DNA of 64,000 bases from JAHECQ01 sp963775125 (GCA_963775125.1 CAVZHQ010000002.1:124001-188000); one strand, 5' to 3'. Shown: positions 11,661-20,616, numbered from the stretch's first letter. The notes: generated from the letters alone by a model not told the origin. Made by a program: numbers and translations.

Positions 11661-12416
11661 TCAGACTCGCAAGCGATACCGCAGATCGAGACTTTCATTT
11701 GTTCGATCGGCGTCGATCGACGCGGCGTCGCCGACCAACAACGCCCGGTCGAACAAGAACGGCGTGTTGTCGACTGTCAGCGACGTCCGCACCGACTCGA
11801 TCGCCGGTGCCCCGACCTCCTGCTCCAGAAGTGCTGCATCCGTCTCCGAGAGCAACACGGCACGGAGGGTCTCGAGTGCACGCGCCACCCGCCGGCCCGA
11901 GGTCGTAGAAATGAGTTCGTACAGCGAGGTCTCGGCCAGGGCCGCACGATCGATGTGCTTGGCAAGGGATGCGGCGAGCACCGTCCGTTGGAGAACGACT
12001 GGGCGGCCCGAGACCCGGCGCACGCGCTGAATCTCCACAAGCCTCGCTCGGGGAAGGTCGAGCGCCTGGCGTGCTGCGGAAGCATCGACCGGGGACCCAA
12101 TCGACAGCACCTCGGTGGTGAGCTCGAGCCCCTGGTCCCGCATCTGTTCGGCAAAGCTGGTGAGATTGCCGACTCGAACCGAGACCGGCTGATCGACGAC
12201 GAAGCTACCCCTGCCGCGCGAAACCCAGATGAGACCATCGGATTCGAGCTGCGCCATGGCTTGGCGGAACGTCATCAACGTCACCCCGTAGCTCGCCGCC
12301 AGCTCGTGCTGGGCAACAAGTTGGGTACCCGGCTGGAGACGACCGTCGAGAATCTGCTGCCGCATGTCCTCGTAGATGGCCAGGTATTTCGGCCGAGTTG
12401 GAGCCACCGGCGCCAC
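11661..12416 (-). CDS. GntR-family regulator with UTRA ligand domain
   Basis: About 250 residues. The N-terminal winged helix (KYLAIYEDMRQQILDGRLQPGTQL ... YGVTLMTFRQAMAQLESDGLIWVSRGRGSFV) is GntR. The C-terminal half (LVEIQRVRRVSGRPVVLQRTVLA ... LYELI) is a UTRA effector domain, the HutC subfamily that senses small metabolites. The open frame extends to an ATG at 12485, but that would overlap the divergent uridine phosphorylase. I favour the GTG at 12416, just before the conserved part; the start is uncertain. Its neighbours are udp (divergent) and trpBA (downstream, same strand), so either could be the target. The palindrome at 11624-11649 is the best visible operator. Confidence 0.9.
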   Translation of the reverse strand: MAPVAPTRPKYLAIYEDMRQQILDGRLQPGTQLVAQHELAASYGVTLMTFRQAMAQLESDGLIWVSRGRGSFVVDQPVSVRVGNLTSFAEQMRDQGLELTTEVLSIGSPVDASAARQALDLPRARLVEIQRVRRVSGRPVVLQRTVLAASLAKHIDRAALAETSLYELISTTSGRRVARALETLRAVLLSETDAALLEQEVGAPAIESVRTSLTVDNTPFLFDRALLVGDAASIDADRTNESLDLRYRLRV

Positions 12417-12449
12417 GCTAGGGCGGACGGGGCTGTGCGACACTGGGGC

Positions 12450-13229
12450 ATGCCACAATCCTCTGTCTTCCATCTCGGGCTGCATGCATCGATGCTCGAA
12501 GGAGCCACGTTGGCCATCGTCCCCGGCGATCCTGCCCGGGTGGCCCGCATTGCCGCCGAAGCGGATCCTGGAAGTGCCAAGCCGCTGGCCTCGAACCGAG
12601 AGTTCACGTCTGCCCTCATCACCCTCGGCGGGCAGCCGGCGGTCGTGTGCTCCACCGGCATCGGCGGCCCGTCGACGTCCATTGCGGTCGAAGAGTTGGC
12701 TCAGCTCGGCGTTCGCACCTTTCTACGAGTCGGGACCACCGGGTCGATCCAGGCGGATCTCCCCGCAGGAGACCTCGTCATCAGTCAGGCCTCGGTTCGT
12801 CTCGACGGCGCAAGCCGGCACTTCGCCCCGATGAGCTATCCCGCGGCCAGTAGCTTCGAATGCACCCGAGCGCTCGTCGATGCCGCGATTGCCCTCGGCG
12901 TCAACCATCGAGTCGGCATCACCGCGTCGAGCGACACCTTCTACCCCGGCCAAGAGCGCTACGACACCGTGGCGGGCACCGTCACTCGGGAACTACGCGG
13001 AAGCCTGGCCGATTGGTCGGCGCTCGGGGTCCTCAACTTCGAAATGGAATCGGCCACGCTGTTCACCATGTGTTCCACCAACGGTTGGCGCGCCGGTTGC
13101 GTTGCGGGTGTCATCGCCAATCGGATGCTCGAGGAGATCCCTTCGGACCACGACCTCATCGAGCGGACCGAGGCGTCGGCGGTGCGCGTCGTGCTCGAGG
13201 CCGCAACCCGACTCCTGGCGCCCGCCTGA
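12450..13229 (+). CDS. udp: Uridine phosphorylase (nucleoside phosphorylase family)
   Basis: 259 residues. It reversibly phosphorolyses uridine to uracil and ribose 1-phosphate. Family signatures: AIVPGDPARVARIA near the N-terminus, the phosphate site ICSTGIGGPS-like VVCSTGIGGPSTSIAVEEL, FLRVGTTGSIQ, and the nucleoside site VLNFEMESATLFTMC, whose FEMES contains the ribose-binding glutamate. The ATG at 12450 is chosen because homologous sequence begins there; GGGG lies just before it. Together with deoC at 57.3 kb and pyrE nearby it points to pyrimidine salvage. A thymidine or purine preference cannot be excluded. Confidence 0.9.
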   Translation: MPQSSVFHLGLHASMLEGATLAIVPGDPARVARIAAEADPGSAKPLASNREFTSALITLGGQPAVVCSTGIGGPSTSIAVEELAQLGVRTFLRVGTTGSIQADLPAGDLVISQASVRLDGASRHFAPMSYPAASSFECTRALVDAAIALGVNHRVGITASSDTFYPGQERYDTVAGTVTRELRGSLADWSALGVLNFEMESATLFTMCSTNGWRAGCVAGVIANRMLEEIPSDHDLIERTEASAVRVVLEAATRLLAPA

Positions 13230-13244
13230 GCCTCCACCCATCGA

Positions 13245-13784
13245 CTACACCGGGTCGGGCCCGGCAACCTCGTGGAGCCGACCATCGGTCACGTCGTACA
13301 CGAAGCCCCGAATGTTGTCCTTGAAGGGCAGGAACGGGGTGAGATGCAGGCGGTGAATCGACTGGCTCACGTCGACGTAGGGGTCGGTGAAGGACTCGAG
13401 CGCCCACCAGGGCTTCACCCCGAGTTCGGCCTCGAGTTGTGCCTTGAACTCGTCTTCGCTCACCCGCTGGAGCCCGCAGTCGGTGTGATGGATGAGGATG
13501 ATCTCGCGAGTCCCGAGATTGCGCTGCGAGAGGCACAGCGACCGGATCACATCGTCGGTGATCACACCCCCTGCGTTTCTGATGATGTGCGCCTCACCGT
13601 GGCCCAAACCCAACATCTCGAACACGTCCATGCGGGAGTCCATGCATGCAACGATTGCGAGGTGTCGCAACGGCATCACCTGGAGGTCGGCGTCCCGGAA
13701 ACGGGAAGCGAACGTGGCGTTTCGGCGGACGAGTTCTTCGGCCGAGGGTTCGAACGGTTCTGACTCAGCTCGTTGATCGGTCAT
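13245..13784 (-). CDS. Beta-class carbonic anhydrase
   Basis: 179 residues, the short form resembling mycobacterial Rv1284. It interconverts CO2 and bicarbonate using zinc. Zinc ligands C47 (in ACMDSRMD), H100 and C103 (in IHHTDCG) are present, as is the D49-R51 dyad; IIRNAGG is the conserved turn. The ATG at 13784 has AGGAG 9 bases upstream. It is convergent with udp (15-base gap) and downstream of pyrE on the same strand (142-base spacer without evident features). Confidence 0.95.
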   Translation of the reverse strand: MTDQRAESEPFEPSAEELVRRNATFASRFRDADLQVMPLRHLAIVACMDSRMDVFEMLGLGHGEAHIIRNAGGVITDDVIRSLCLSQRNLGTREIILIHHTDCGLQRVSEDEFKAQLEAELGVKPWWALESFTDPYVDVSQSIHRLHLTPFLPFKDNIRGFVYDVTDGRLHEVAGPDPV

Positions 13785-13926
13785 GGGTCGGCTCCTGCTC
13801 AGGTGGCGGTCGGCCGGATGACGCACCGGCCGTGGGGTTCTCTGTACTTGTCCTGCCGGCCTTCGCTCTTTGCGAAACGAAGCCAGCGGATCGCCGGCCC
13901 GAGGGCGGCGGCTTCGGCGGCGGCGC

Positions 13927-14496
13927 TCATGCCGAAGCGGCCACCGGGGGCAATCCGAGGTCGACGTGGCTGGCAACCGCCAGATAGCGGATGCCGCGAG
14001 CCTCCAGGCCTGGTCCGACGTGACCTCCGCGGTCGATGAGGGTGCAGGCAGCGACCACGGATGCACCGGCCCGCTGCACCACGTCGATGGCGGTCAGCAT
14101 GGACCCACCGGTACTCACGACGTCTTCCACGATCACGACTCGGTCGCCGACTCCGACGTTGGCGCCTTCGATCTGCCGTCCAGTGCCTCGACCCTTCGGT
14201 TCCTTCCGTACGAAGAACCAGCGCTTGTCTCCGGCGAGGGCGGTGCCGACGGCGAGATGATCAGCTCCCAACGTGAGACCCCCGACTGCGTCGTAGTCGA
14301 TCCCAGCGGCAACCAGCATCCCGTGGATCGCTGCGCAGGCCACACGAAGGTCGGCTGCTTCAGCCAGACCCGCCTTGCCATCGACGAAGAAGTTCGAAAG
14401 CTGGCCCGAGGCGAGCTCGATTGGTTCGTCGAACCGAAGCACGGCCTTCTCGGACAGGATCTGTTTGGTCCTGGCAACCAGTTCGTCCACCGTCAT
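13927..14496 (-). CDS. pyrE: Orotate phosphoribosyltransferase
   Basis: 189 residues. It makes orotidine 5'-phosphate from orotate and PRPP in UMP synthesis. The PRPP loop is VVIVEDVVSTGGS (residues 120-132), with the flexible-loop lysines in VRKEPKGRG (97-105) and DGKAGL near residue 40. The 5' end overlaps the stop of the upstream GGDEF/EAL gene by 4 bases (14493-14496), suggesting a shared transcript. Confidence 0.95.
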   Translation of the reverse strand: MTVDELVARTKQILSEKAVLRFDEPIELASGQLSNFFVDGKAGLAEAADLRVACAAIHGMLVAAGIDYDAVGGLTLGADHLAVGTALAGDKRWFFVRKEPKGRGTGRQIEGANVGVGDRVVIVEDVVSTGGSMLTAIDVVQRAGASVVAACTLIDRGGHVGPGLEARGIRYLAVASHVDLGLPPVAASA

Positions 14497-16772
14497 GCCC
14501 CGAGGCTAACTCCACCTTCCACCCACGCCACGAAGGAGTCGGCTGAGGTCGGGCGAGCCAGCAGGTAGCCCTGGATCAGGCGGACTCCCGACGCCGTCAG
14601 GGAGTCGAGCTGCTCCTCTGTCTCGACGCCCTCGGCAACGAGCGGCACGTCCAGCGCCGAGGCCAGTGCAACGATCGCCTCCAGGATCGCAAACGGGTCG
14701 CCGGCTGCCCTGATCCTTCCCGCATCTGCTCCCGAGGAGTGATCCACCAACGTCAAGAGAAGCGACCGGTCGACCTTGATGAGGTCGAGCGGTAGGCCCG
14801 CCAACTGACCCAGGTTCGAGTAGCCCGAACCGAAGTCGTCCACAGCGATCCGAATGCCTGCTCGCCGCATTCGCTGCAGCAGCTCGGTTGCGTCCCCGCG
14901 ATCATCCACCATCACCGACTCGGTGACCTCGACAATCAGCCGTCGAGGATCGACGTCCAACGTGTCGACCCAAGCGAGGAGCCGATCGACGAACGAGTTG
15001 GTGATCTGCCGAGCCGAAACGTTCACCGAGAGGGAAAGGGCTGCGCACGGCCCCTCGGTCCACGAAGCAAGCTGGCGGCACACCTGCTCAGCAACCCAGT
15101 CGCCTACAGCATTGATCTGCCCGCTTCGTTCGCACAACGGGATGAAGATCGATGGTGCAACGGGACCGAGCGTCGGGCTCGTCCACCGTAAGAGGGCCTC
15201 CGCTGCGACGGCCCGGCCGGACTCGATGTCGATGACGGGCTGGAAGTACAACTCGAACTCGACGTCGAAGTCTGCTTCGCTCAGGGCCCGATTGATCGAG
15301 GCCTTGGCCGCCACCTCCGCTTCGAGCCCAGGATGGAAGAGCACCGTTCGTCCACCACCCAGACGCTTGGACTCGTAGAGCGCGATGTCGGCCATCCGGA
15401 GCAGTTCGGTTCCGTCGACGTCTCCATCCGAGAGCACCACACCGAGGCTGGCCTTGGTCCGTACCTGTTGCCCGCCGATCTCGAACGGCTTGCGGAGCGC
15501 CCCGTGGATCCGCTCACCCACCTTCATGGCGCCGTCCTGCGTACCGACCCCGGGCAGCACCACAGCGAACTCGTCGCCACCCAACCGGACGAGCGTCTCC
15601 TCGCTTCGAACGACCCTGCGCAGACGGCTCGCCAGTTGCCGCAACAGTTCGTCTCCGCAGCCGTGACCCAAGGAGTCGTTGACCTCCTTGAAGCCGTCGA
15701 GATCGAGCATCAGCAGCCCGAACGAGCTTCCGTGACCAACCGACGAGCGGGCTATGTTCAAGGTGGGGTCGAGCACACGTCGGTTTGGCAGGCCGGTCAG
15801 CTGATCGAGCATCGCCTGGCTCTCGAGTTCGTTTCGGAGCTCGACCTCGCGATGCGTGTCCCGGATCGTGACCAGACGGCCCTGCACCTCCGGCACCGAC
15901 GACAGATCCGTGACCCGAAGATCGAACCAGCGATGGGATCCATCGTGCCGACGAAGTCGGTACATGCCGCTCGAGCCGCTGACGTCCAGCTGCTGTCTCA
16001 CCTCATCCGAAGCGCCTTCGGCCAGATCGCACAAGTGCATCATGTTCGAAACCTCGTCGGCCCGGAAATGTTGACGGGCGGAGCCCGACGCGTAGGCCAG
16101 TTGTCCGTCGGCGTCGAACACGAGAATCACGTCGGTCGAGTCGTTCAGCAAGCCCTCGATGCGGCGGGCAGCGTCGAGCTCTGCCTGGGTCCGGCTGCGA
16201 AGGGCAGCGTGGCGATTCAGGTAACGCACGAGGAGCGCGCCTCCGACGAGCGCGATCATCGATCCGCTGAACAACGACCAGCGGGCGATTGCTTCGGCCG
16301 ACCTTGCCCCCTGTCGAGCGCGCAGCACCGCTTGTTCGAGCAGCTCGTCCACCCGATCGTGGTTGTGGGCCGGTGGGTGGAACGCTCCGTCCTCCTCGGC
16401 GAGCATGAGCCCACAGTCGATCAGCTCGCTCAGTTTGTCCCGGATCTCAAGCCTCTCCGCTCGATTCAAGGCATGAAGCGCCGTGGCGTCACCGCTGACG
16501 AGTTGCTCGTACACCTCGGCCAGCCTTGCCGTCGCCTGGGTGAGTTGATCATCGTGAACCTCGCCCGTCTGCTGATAGACCGAGTCCGCGGTGTGCACGA
16601 TGAGTGCATCCATCCGGAGTTCGACCGCGGCCAGCGCGGCACGACGCTCCTCCCGCGCTTCCGCAGTCGTGTAGAACACCAGACCCAGACTGCAGAGCAG
16701 CGCGACGATGGCCGCGATGGGCGGCCAGATCGGCGGAGTGGGTGCAGTATCGACCGCGTGCAGAGAAGGCAC
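14493..16772 (-). CDS. Membrane PAS-GGDEF-EAL cyclic-di-GMP signalling protein
   Basis: About 759 residues from a GTG at 16772 (no clear RBS; the open frame continues upstream to 16976 without homology, so the start is uncertain). Order: membrane helix (about residues 18-35), extracytoplasmic sensor-like region, second helix (about 165-190), PAS domain, GGDEF domain with intact RLGGDEF (about 398), EAL domain with AAEALLRW (about 525), ESVMVDD, DDFGSGYSN and EGVET. Both the cyclase and phosphodiesterase signatures are complete, so it could make or degrade c-di-GMP. The EAL domain has the residues expected of an active phosphodiesterase. It overlaps pyrE by 4 bases. Confidence 0.93.
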   Translation of the reverse strand: MPSLHAVDTAPTPPIWPPIAAIVALLCSLGLVFYTTAEAREERRAALAAVELRMDALIVHTADSVYQQTGEVHDDQLTQATARLAEVYEQLVSGDATALHALNRAERLEIRDKLSELIDCGLMLAEEDGAFHPPAHNHDRVDELLEQAVLRARQGARSAEAIARWSLFSGSMIALVGGALLVRYLNRHAALRSRTQAELDAARRIEGLLNDSTDVILVFDADGQLAYASGSARQHFRADEVSNMMHLCDLAEGASDEVRQQLDVSGSSGMYRLRRHDGSHRWFDLRVTDLSSVPEVQGRLVTIRDTHREVELRNELESQAMLDQLTGLPNRRVLDPTLNIARSSVGHGSSFGLLMLDLDGFKEVNDSLGHGCGDELLRQLASRLRRVVRSEETLVRLGGDEFAVVLPGVGTQDGAMKVGERIHGALRKPFEIGGQQVRTKASLGVVLSDGDVDGTELLRMADIALYESKRLGGGRTVLFHPGLEAEVAAKASINRALSEADFDVEFELYFQPVIDIESGRAVAAEALLRWTSPTLGPVAPSIFIPLCERSGQINAVGDWVAEQVCRQLASWTEGPCAALSLSVNVSARQITNSFVDRLLAWVDTLDVDPRRLIVEVTESVMVDDRGDATELLQRMRRAGIRIAVDDFGSGYSNLGQLAGLPLDLIKVDRSLLLTLVDHSSGADAGRIRAAGDPFAILEAIVALASALDVPLVAEGVETEEQLDSLTASGVRLIQGYLLARPTSADSFVAWVEGGVSLGA

Positions 16773-16863
16773 GACCGAACATCGGCGCTGTTGGCCCAGT
16801 GCTTTATCTACTTCATCCGATCGACCCGGTGGGTGGGCGAGTCTGCCCACGGTCGGTCGATGT

Positions 16864-17244
16864 TCAGGCGCGCCAGCGGTCGATGTCGGTATGTGCAGCC
16901 AGGACTGCGAAGACCTGGAGGCGCGGACCTTGCACCTCTCGGCTGATGTGGCCCTGCCCCGTGAGATCGTCGGCAAGCAGCAGATCGCCGGGCCCGAACG
17001 TTCGACGGACTCCGTGACCGACCTCGATTTCGGTGCGTCCGACCAAATGAATCGCGAACTGGCGGCGTGGCGCCACGTGGTAGTCCCAGACGTCAGGCCC
17101 GGCCTCGCTGGTGTCCCGCAAGAAGATCGACTCGATGGGAATGGGCGAGGACATCGCTCCAGCGGCCGAGACCGTCAGCGGAAGGTCGAGCTCCTCGAAA
17201 TGCGAGAGGCCGTCGTCGCCCGTGTAGATGCGGGTGACGAGCAT
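16864..17244 (-). CDS. Cupin-type small protein
   Basis: 126 residues from the ATG at 17244, 2 bases after the upstream VOC gene, so the two form a tight operon. Sequence features: VWDYHVAPRRQFAIHLVGRTEIEVGHGVRRTFGPGDLLLADDLTGQGH, read here in parts as a cupin beta-barrel with the PGD turn and late TGQGH histidine. The usual metal-binding HxH is weak, so catalytic activity is doubtful. A sensor or small-molecule-binding role is as likely. Confidence 0.8.
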   Translation of the reverse strand: MLVTRIYTGDDGLSHFEELDLPLTVSAAGAMSSPIPIESIFLRDTSEAGPDVWDYHVAPRRQFAIHLVGRTEIEVGHGVRRTFGPGDLLLADDLTGQGHISREVQGPRLQVFAVLAAHTDIDRWRA

Positions 17245-17246
17245 GC

Positions 17247-17828
17247 TCAGATCGCCGAGGCCAACGATGCCCGGGTGCCATCGGCCTGGGCCGGTGCATG
17301 CAGCGCGTCGTCGGGTCCGAAGGTCTTCGTCCAGCACGCGAACTCGAGCACGATGCCGTCAGGATCACAGAAGTACACCGAACGGACGAAGACACCCTCA
17401 TGCATTTCGGCCGCCACCGTCCGCTCGCTGTCGTCGTGGTTGAGCACGGCCCCGAGCTCGACCCCTTTGGCCTGCAGCTTTTCCACGTACTCGTCGAATT
17501 TGTCGGCCGGAACGTCGAACGCCAGGTGGTTCATGGACCCATGGGCGGAGGTGATGTCGCCGCGCCCTGGCATCTGGGCCGCGCCCGAGACACCCGGCAC
17601 CGCTTCGGGTGCGTTCGGGAACCAGAAGAAGGCGACGGAGTCACCATTTCCGCAGTCGAAGAAGAAGTGCTGAGCTCCGCCGGGAATCTCGAGCGTCTTG
17701 ATGAGCGGCATTCCCAGGACGTTGGTGTAGAAGTCGACCGTGCGCGCCATGTCCTTGCAGACGAGGGCGATGTGATTGACCCCTCCGAGTTGGAACTCAG
17801 TATTTGATCGAAGCCCGGTAGTTGACAT
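17247..17828 (-). CDS. VOC-family (glyoxalase/extradiol dioxygenase-like) protein
   Basis: 193 residues with the paired beta-alpha-beta-beta-beta modules of the vicinal oxygen chelate superfamily. First metal-site histidine in GGVNHIALVC, second in GSMNHLAFDVP, and the terminal glutamate in DPDGIVLEFACW. Such proteins isomerise, cleave or bind small oxygenated molecules; the substrate is unknown. It is followed 2 bases later by the cupin gene and is divergent from the CMD-family gene. An inverted repeat (17845-17873) lies in the shared promoter region. Confidence 0.88.
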   Translation of the reverse strand: MSTTGLRSNTEFQLGGVNHIALVCKDMARTVDFYTNVLGMPLIKTLEIPGGAQHFFFDCGNGDSVAFFWFPNAPEAVPGVSGAAQMPGRGDITSAHGSMNHLAFDVPADKFDEYVEKLQAKGVELGAVLNHDDSERTVAAEMHEGVFVRSVYFCDPDGIVLEFACWTKTFGPDDALHAPAQADGTRASLASAI

Positions 17829-17844
17829 GTCGACGTCCTCCTCA

Positions 17845-17873
17845 GACAGACCGGCTGCCCTGTGACGTCTGTC
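17845..17873. promoter_or_regulatory. Inverted repeat in the divergent VOC/CMD promoter
   Basis: Perfect 7-bp arms GACAGAC (17845-17851) and GTCTGTC (17867-17873) separated by 15 bases, between the VOC start (17828) and the CMD-family start (17906). A TACAGT box at 17893-17898 stands 7 bases before that ATG, suggesting a leaderless promoter. The arms would fit a dimeric repressor; no regulator is adjacent. Confidence 0.45.
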
Positions 17874-17905
17874 CCAGCGACGAAGCCAGACCTACAGTAC
17901 GCCAG

Positions 17906-18541
17906 ATGACACGAATCCGACAGATCCCCCGCTCCGAAGCTCCGCCCTCGGTCCTTCCCGTCTATGAACGCCTCTTCGGAGACCGCGACCCGGTGGCCGA
18001 ACCGGGGACGGCAACGGGCACGCCGGGCAACTGGTGGACCGTGTTCGCCCAGACTCCCGACCTCCTCGACCACATGGTCGCCGGATTCGGCCTGTTCTCC
18101 AGCCCCGACCGGGTCCTGCCGGCCGATCTCCGCGAGCTCGCCCTGACCCGCACCGGATTCACCGCCGGCAGCCAGTTCGTCTTCAGTCAACACTGCAAGG
18201 CGGCCCGCCGGACCGGCATCAGCGATGCGCAGCTCGAGGCCCTCCCGACCTGGGTCCTCTCCGACCTCTTCTCCCCGACCGAACGCGCCGTCTTGGCCTA
18301 CGCCGACGAACTCGTCCTCGCTGACGGCCGGGTCCAGGACGCCACGTTCGAGGCACTGTCGGCTGCGCTCAGCGAACCGGCGATCGTGGAACTCACCTAC
18401 GCCGTCGCCAGCTATCGACTCCACGCCCTGATGTGTCGCGCCCTCCGGCTCGAGTACGACGACGTCGACGAGCGAATCGTCGAGATCGCCGCACCGGCCG
18501 GTGGTTCCGAAGATGTCATGGGCACGATCTCGATGCGCTGA
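17906..18541 (+). CDS. Carboxymuconolactone decarboxylase (CMD/AhpD-like) family protein
   Basis: 211 residues. The CMD core helix is seen in LRELALTRTGFTAGSQFVFSQHCKAARRTGIS, and LLDHMVAGFGLF precedes it. The AhpD-type CxxC pair is absent (only one Cys, in SQHCKAA), so peroxidase-linked thiol chemistry is unlikely. It belongs with the many CMD-like proteins of unknown substrate found in actinobacterial catabolic clusters. ATG at 17906 with a TACAGT box 7 bases upstream suggests a leaderless mRNA. Confidence 0.85.
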   Translation: MTRIRQIPRSEAPPSVLPVYERLFGDRDPVAEPGTATGTPGNWWTVFAQTPDLLDHMVAGFGLFSSPDRVLPADLRELALTRTGFTAGSQFVFSQHCKAARRTGISDAQLEALPTWVLSDLFSPTERAVLAYADELVLADGRVQDATFEALSAALSEPAIVELTYAVASYRLHALMCRALRLEYDDVDERIVEIAAPAGGSEDVMGTISMR

Positions 18542-18566
18542 TCGCCGCCGAGTCATCGGGCCGCGT

Positions 18567-18608
18567 ATGTTACGTCCGCAACAGCATCTGTTTGACACAA
18601 CGTAACAT
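18567..18608. promoter_or_regulatory. Dyad operator and promoter of the desaturase gene
   Basis: Perfect 9-bp arms ATGTTACGT (18567-18575) and ACGTAACAT (18600-18608), 24 bases apart. A consensus -35 box TTGACA (18592-18597) lies between them, and a -10-like TACGAT (18617-18622, 19-base spacer) ends 7 bases before the ATG at 18630. The right arm therefore sits between -35 and -10, where a bound repressor would block transcription. The PaaX-like regulator encoded just downstream is a candidate binder, as is an unlinked TetR protein. Confidence 0.55.
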
Positions 18609-18629
18609 GTGCGCGCTACGATTCCTTCC

Positions 18630-19721
18630 ATGACCGACGTGGCGCACGAGACCGACTTCCCCATTTCAGCCGGCATCGCCGTCGCCCCCGAGCGCGACAC
18701 CGCTTCTGAACACGACACCGCTTCTGAACACGACACCGCTTCTGAACACGACGCGCTGTTGGCCAAGATGACTGGCGGTATGACCCGCCGGCTCCCCGCC
18801 GAGGCGTTGGCGCCCTTCGCCGGTTCAGCGCGACTCCGCGCCGATGGCCGGCCACGGGCCGAGTTCCGCACCGAACTTCGACAGATCGCCGACCTCCGCA
18901 ATGTGTTCACCTGTGTCAGCGCCGTCGGTTTTCCGGTCTTGCTGGTTGCCGCAGTGGTCGCGCTCGATCACTGGGCCGCGGTGGCGGTCGGCGTCGTGGC
19001 CATGGGCGTGCTGCAGAATCGCATGTTCATCCTCCACCACGAGGGTGCCCACCGCCTCTTGTTCAGCAACCGCCGAGTCAACGACCTCATCGGCGTGAAC
19101 CTGTTCGGATGGCTGGCGTTCGGCACCGGCACCCACGCCTATCGCCGGGGACATGCGAACCACCACCGTGACGAGTTCGGGCCGAAGGAGCCCGACTTCA
19201 TCCTGTATTCCTTCTACCCGGTCAAGCGCAGCTCCCTACGACGCAAGCTCCTTCGTGATGCCACCGGCGTCTCGGCCTACCGCATCCTCAAGCCCCGGCT
19301 CACCGGCATCCTTCATCGTCGATTCTTCGTGAACAGCCTCCGCTTCTTCGCCGGCCAGGCGTTCGTCTTGGGTCTCTTCGCCCTCGGGGGGCACCCGTGG
19401 CTCTACCTCTGGCTCTGGGCGCTGCCCTATGCAGTGGTGTACCAAGTCCTCAATCGTCTGCGAGCGATCGCCGAACACGGCGGGATGACCCGATCACCTG
19501 ACCGGCGCGCCACGTCACATCACGTCCATCAAAGCCTGCTGGCTCGCACCGTGCTGGTTCCCTACGGCGTCGGCTATCACCTGGCGCACCACGTCGACTC
19601 CGGCATCCCGTTTCGGAACCTGCCGCGGTTGCAGGCCGCTCTCGATGAAGACGGCTACGTCGCCCCGGCCCTGACGTGGCCGTCGTACCCCAAGCTCTGG
19701 AAGGCGCTGGCCGCCGGTTGA
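18630..19721 (+). CDS. Membrane fatty-acid desaturase/hydroxylase family protein
   Basis: 363 residues. A di-iron membrane enzyme of the FA_desaturase fold that introduces a double bond or hydroxyl into a lipid chain. Histidine boxes: HHEGAH (136-141), HANHH (175-179) and HLAHH (about 317-321), with AEHGGMT nearby; membrane helices surround residues 92-130, 152-168 and 240-275. The N-terminal tail holds three exact DTASEH repeats encoded by an 18-bp tandem. The ATG at 18630 follows a -10-like box by 7 bases with no RBS, indicating a leaderless mRNA. The stop overlaps the start of the PaaX-like gene (TTGA, 19718-19721). Confidence 0.92.
   Translation: MTDVAHETDFPISAGIAVAPERDTASEHDTASEHDTASEHDALLAKMTGGMTRRLPAEALAPFAGSARLRADGRPRAEFRTELRQIADLRNVFTCVSAVGFPVLLVAAVVALDHWAAVAVGVVAMGVLQNRMFILHHEGAHRLLFSNRRVNDLIGVNLFGWLAFGTGTHAYRRGHANHHRDEFGPKEPDFILYSFYPVKRSSLRRKLLRDATGVSAYRILKPRLTGILHRRFFVNSLRFFAGQAFVLGLFALGGHPWLYLWLWALPYAVVYQVLNRLRAIAEHGGMTRSPDRRATSHHVHQSLLARTVLVPYGVGYHLAHHVDSGIPFRNLPRLQAALDEDGYVAPALTWPSYPKLWKALAAG
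18696..18749 (+). repeat. 18-bp perfect tandem repeat, three copies
   Basis: Copies at 18696-18713, 18714-18731 and 18732-18749 are identical and encode DTASEH three times in the cytoplasmic tail of the desaturase. Being in-frame and exact, the array could vary in copy number between strains without breaking the gene. Confidence 0.95.
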
Positions 19722-20525
19722 AACGACAACCCCTTTCGGCGCGGGGCGTCATTGCCTCGACTCTGTTGGGCACCGACCCGCCACGCCTTCCCGGCCGCCT
19801 GCTGGTGGCGATCGGCGAACCGTTCGACATCCCCAGCGGGACGATGCGCGTTGCCCTGTCTCGGATGGTCGAACGGGGCGAGCTGGCGAACGTCGATGGA
19901 ACCTACGAACTGCGGGGAGAACTCCTGCAACGTCAGCAACGCCAGAACCGAACTCGACGCGCCCGTGACCATCACTGGGATGGATCGTGGCAGTGCGCAA
20001 TCGTCACCGCCGGCGGCCGGGCTGCGTCCGACCGGGCGCAACTCCGCACCGTTCTGGCCTCGTTGGGTCTCGGCGAGCGACGGGAGGGTGTCTGGATGCG
20101 GCCGGACAACATCGAACACGCCGGTCCGACGGAGGCCCACCTCGCTGAGCTTCGAGCGTTCGCCGACCAGCAGGTCGAGTGGTACCGCGATTGCTCCGCT
20201 CGATCTCATCGATGCCCAAGCCCTGGCCCGAGCCCTCTTCCCGCTCGACCAGTGGTCCGAGGACGCCTTGACCCTGACCCAAGAACTCGAAGCCTCCGCC
20301 GCGCTCTTGGCCCCGAGCGGCGACCGGGTTGCCCATCCTCTGCTCGCCGAGGCGTTCCTGCTCGACGCCGCCGCTCGTCGCCTCTTCCTTCACGACCCAC
20401 GACTCCCGGTCGTCCTCGAACCGGAAGACTGGCCGGCCCCCGCCTTGGACCTCGCGTTCCGCCAACTCGATCGCAATCTCGGCTTGGCCCTTCGAGCATT
20501 CTTCAAAGGTGTGCCCCGACGGTGA
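19718..20525 (+). CDS. PaaX-family transcriptional regulator, one frame break
   Basis: PaaX-like repressors control phenylacetyl-CoA and related aromatic/acyl-CoA pathways. The winged-helix part (SARGVIASTLLGTDPPRLPGRLLV ... IPSGTMRVALSRMVERGELA) and the middle HWDGSWQCAIV are in one frame. After WYRDC, near 20190, the conserved C-terminal domain (LARALFPLDQW ... HDPRLPVVLEPEDWPA) continues in another frame to the TGA at 20525. One single-base error is assumed. The TTG start overlaps the desaturase stop, so the two are coupled and the regulator may control the desaturase. Confidence 0.82.
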
Positions 20526-20565
20526 TCCGCCGTGGCCAGCCGGACACGACCCGGCCGAAAACGAG

Positions 20566-20595
20566 CTGAGCCTCCGACCTGGGTCGGAGGCTCAG
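20566..20595. terminator. Bidirectional hairpin terminator between paaX-like gene and groEL
   Basis: Perfect 13-bp stem: CTGAGCCTCCGAC (20566-20578), loop CTGG, then GTCGGAGGCTCAG (20583-20595). It lies between two convergent genes, 41 bases after the PaaX-like stop and 21 bases beyond the groEL stop. No long U tract follows, as is common in high-GC actinobacteria. Confidence 0.8.
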
Positions 20596-20616
20596 CAGTA
20601 CGACGGGGTGTTCGGA

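Noticed and set aside
17906..18541. CMD-family protein as a second selenoprotein candidate
   Set aside because: The gene has no in-frame TGA; the AhpD-type CxxC is simply absent, as in many family members.
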